Assembly (NCBI GenBank): GCA_964560145.1
Contig: CAZLKS010000041.1
Location: 1-6,599 of the forward strand
From: JAHFLF01 sp964560145
GTDB lineage: Bacteria; Patescibacteriota; Minisyncoccia; UBA6257; 1-14-0-10-44-23
Direction: 5' to 3'
DNA: 6,599 nucleotides
This document shows, one piece after another, positions 4,861-6,599 of this stretch. The notes beneath the pieces were generated by a model, which did not search any database, was not told the origin of the DNA, and saw only the letters and a list, made by a program, of their open reading frames with translations. The stretch's first letter is position 1; each line of letters starts with the position of its first letter. The position numbers and the translations under genes were made by a program.

Positions 4861-6599
4861 ATGAGTGTCATGACATCTGAAGAAATACGCAAAATCTTCC
4901 TTGAGTATTTTGCTGCTCGCAAACACGCCGTTGTTTCATCGTCTTCCTTGCTCCCAAGTGACCCCTCCGTTCTTATTACAACGGCGGGCATGCAACAGTT
5001 TAAGTCGTATTTTACGGGTGAGCTTGATGCTCAGAAGGATTTCGGCAGCCTATCGACCTGTTCGATTCAGAAGTCTTTTCGTACCTCGGATATCGAAGAG
5101 ACGGGTGATAATACGCACCTGACCTTCTTTGAAATGTTGGGGAATTTTTCGTTTGGCGGCTATTGGAAAAAAGAGGCAATTATCTTCGCCTACGAGTTAT
5201 TCACGCATCATCTCAAGATGCCAATTTCCTACGTTACTATTTTCAAGGGTTCAGAGACGGTGCCGAAAGATGAAGAGAGTCGGGCAATTTGGCAGTCACT
5301 GGGAATCACCGATATCCGTGAGGAGGGCATGGATGATGTTTTCTGGGGTCCAACCGGCACCAGCGGACCCTGCGGTCCGACGACCGAGATTTATTGTAAG
5401 AATGCTGAGGGGAAAGATGTTGAAATTTGGAACATCGTTTTTAACCAATTCTTTTATCCCGGTAGCCGCGAAGAGCTTCTGCGCGGTGTTGCGGGAAAAG
5501 AGCTCGCTAAGCTGCCGATACAGGGGATTGATACTGGCGCGGGGATGGAGCGAGTAGTGATGACAAAGCAGGGAGTTTCGAGTGTTTACGAGACTGATTT
5601 GTTCGCTGATATTATGGCTCGAGTCAGAGATTTTGCACCAGCAGCCCCAGAAAGGGTCCGTCGTATTATCGCTGATCACATTCGTGCAAGCGTTTTCTTA
5701 ATTGCCGATGGTGTTCGACCTTCAAATAAGGACGCTGGTTATATCTTGCGTCGTCTCATACGGCGTGTGTTGGCACATAAGATTAAGGCTGGAATTCAGG
5801 CGGATGTTTTCGCTGCGATTCTTCCGGCAGTACAGCAGAAGTTTGGCGTTACGTATCCGGAGGTGAATAATGCTCAGATTCTAACCGTGCTCCACGAAGA
5901 ACAAGCCAAATTCGAGAAGGCGGTTGCTGCTGGATTGAATGAGTTGAAAAAACACGCCTCGCTGGATGCCGCTACCGCATTTTCGATTAACTCAACTTTT
6001 GGTTTAAACTTTGAGCTTATGCAGGAGATGGCTCCAGAGGCGGCGAAGTCTGTTGACCGACAGGCCTTCGAGGCTGAGGTTAAGAAGCATCAGGAGCTCT
6101 CACGGGCTGGTCAGGAAAAGAAATTCGGCGGTCATGGACTCTTACTTGATACTGGTGAGCTTAAGGCAAAGGACGAGGTTGAACTTGTTAAGGTGACTCG
6201 GCTCCATACCGCAACACATCTTTTACAAGCAGCACTTCGTCAAGTCTTAGGGACAACGGTGCGCCAAGCTGGGAGCGATATAACCGCAGAAAGGACTCGT
6301 TTTGACTTTACTTTTGATCGGAAGGTCACGCCCGAAGAGTTAAAGCAAGTAGAGGCTCTGGTTAATAAGGCTATCGAGCAAGATTTGCCGGTTCGTTTCC
6401 ATGTGATGCCCAAGAAGGATGCCGAGAAGACTGGAGCGCTTTTCTTCTTTAAGGCAAAGTATGGCGACCCGGTGAAGGTGTATGTTATGGGTGAGTCGAT
6501 TGATAATTGTTTCAGTAAAGAGTTTTGTGGTGGGCCGCACGTCGAACACACGGCAATGGTGGGGAAGTTTAGGATTGCTAAAGAAGAGGCGGTTGCCGC
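4861..6599 (+). CDS. alaS: Alanyl-tRNA synthetase, 3' end outside the window
   Basis: AlaRS charges tRNA-Ala with alanine and clears mischarged Ser/Gly. The 579 codons present show a class II catalytic core: motif 1 region AGMQQFKSYF (42-51), motif 2 with R74 and FFEMLGNFSFG (89-99), WNIVFNQF (190-197), and motif 3 GIDTGAGMER (222-231). The helical tRNA-recognition part follows, with RPSNKDAGYILRRLIRR (286-302), whose Asn (289) I equate with the G3:U70-reading Asn of E. coli. The editing domain has its zinc ligands intact: HTATH (H449, H453) and CGGPH (C556, H560). The usual barrel with an AESGGQ-type motif between the helical and editing parts is absent, so HxxxH comes more than 100 residues earlier than in E. 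coli. Whether a C-terminal C-Ala domain exists is not visible. Start: ATG 4861, two bases after the upstream stop, or in-frame ATG 4870, which gives the more usual MTSEEIR beginning; AGG at 4857-4859 is better spaced for 4870. Confidence 0.96.
   Translation, partial: MSVMTSEEIRKIFLEYFAARKHAVVSSSSLLPSDPSVLITTAGMQQFKSYFTGELDAQKDFGSLSTCSIQKSFRTSDIEETGDNTHLTFFEMLGNFSFGGYWKKEAIIFAYELFTHHLKMPISYVTIFKGSETVPKDEESRAIWQSLGITDIREEGMDDVFWGPTGTSGPCGPTTEIYCKNAEGKDVEIWNIVFNQFFYPGSREELLRGVAGKELAKLPIQGIDTGAGMERVVMTKQGVSSVYETDLFADIMARVRDFAPAAPERVRRIIADHIRASVFLIADGVRPSNKDAGYILRRLIRRVLAHKIKAGIQADVFAAILPAVQQKFGVTYPEVNNAQILTVLHEEQAKFEKAVAAGLNELKKHASLDAATAFSINSTFGLNFELMQEMAPEAAKSVDRQAFEAEVKKHQELSRAGQEKKFGGHGLLLDTGELKAKDEVELVKVTRLHTATHLLQAALRQVLGTTVRQAGSDITAERTRFDFTFDRKVTPEELKQVEALVNKAIEQDLPVRFHVMPKKDAEKTGALFFFKAKYGDPVKVYVMGESIDNCFSKEFCGGPHVEHTAMVGKFRIAKEEAVA

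Noticed and set aside
5296..5679. Minus-strand ORF of 127 codons inside alaS
   Set aside because: It is antisense to the AlaRS catalytic core and lacks an initiation signal; alaS conservation explains the open frame.
1..6599. Alternative genetic code (UGA as Gly or Trp, known in some CPR lineages)
   Set aside because: All complete genes stop at TAG or TAA, no coding frame contains an internal TGA, and conserved Trp and Gly positions use normal codons.

Overview
The window looks like a chromosome segment of a Candidate Phyla Radiation (Patescibacteria) bacterium using the standard bacterial code. Three lines support this. The alanyl-tRNA synthetase has motif wording I associate with that radiation (a TGDNTHLTFFEMLGNFSFGGYW-type motif 2, EFCGGPHVE, and a compact middle region). 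The primase has EGQMD instead of EGYMD. The cysteine-free secreted protein resembles a small-protein family (DUF5667-like) common in these genomes. All complete genes stop with TAG or TAA, and tryptophan is encoded by TGG, so nothing suggests UGA recoding. The exact lineage cannot be fixed from this sequence.

Layout: positions 1-119 hold no convincing gene. They contain a short REP-like sequence and a 10-bp inverted repeat that probably terminates the leftward gene. A leftward gene (617-120, GTG start) encodes an unrecognised multi-pass membrane protein. It has a strong Shine-Dalgarno and is visibly more GC-rich than the rest. A 138-bp divergent intergenic region then leads into a rightward block: dnaG (primase), a 157-bp gap with a good sigma70-type promoter and a leader hairpin, then rpoD (primary sigma factor), an exported protein of unknown function, and alaS (alanyl-tRNA synthetase, cut off by the window end).

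The rightward genes echo the classical macromolecular-synthesis arrangement (dnaG-rpoD, here without rpsU immediately upstream). rpoD, the exported protein and alaS are separated by 4 and 2 bases and so are probably one transcription unit covering initiation of transcription, an envelope or secreted protein, and translation. The unusual points are a lysine-rich tail of about 48 residues on RpoD, a hairpin almost at the predicted 5' end of the rpoD mRNA, a secreted protein placed between two information-processing genes, and an AlaRS that lacks the usual segment between its helical and editing domains. I found no mobile element, CRISPR array, tRNA or rRNA, and no clearly new multi-gene system.
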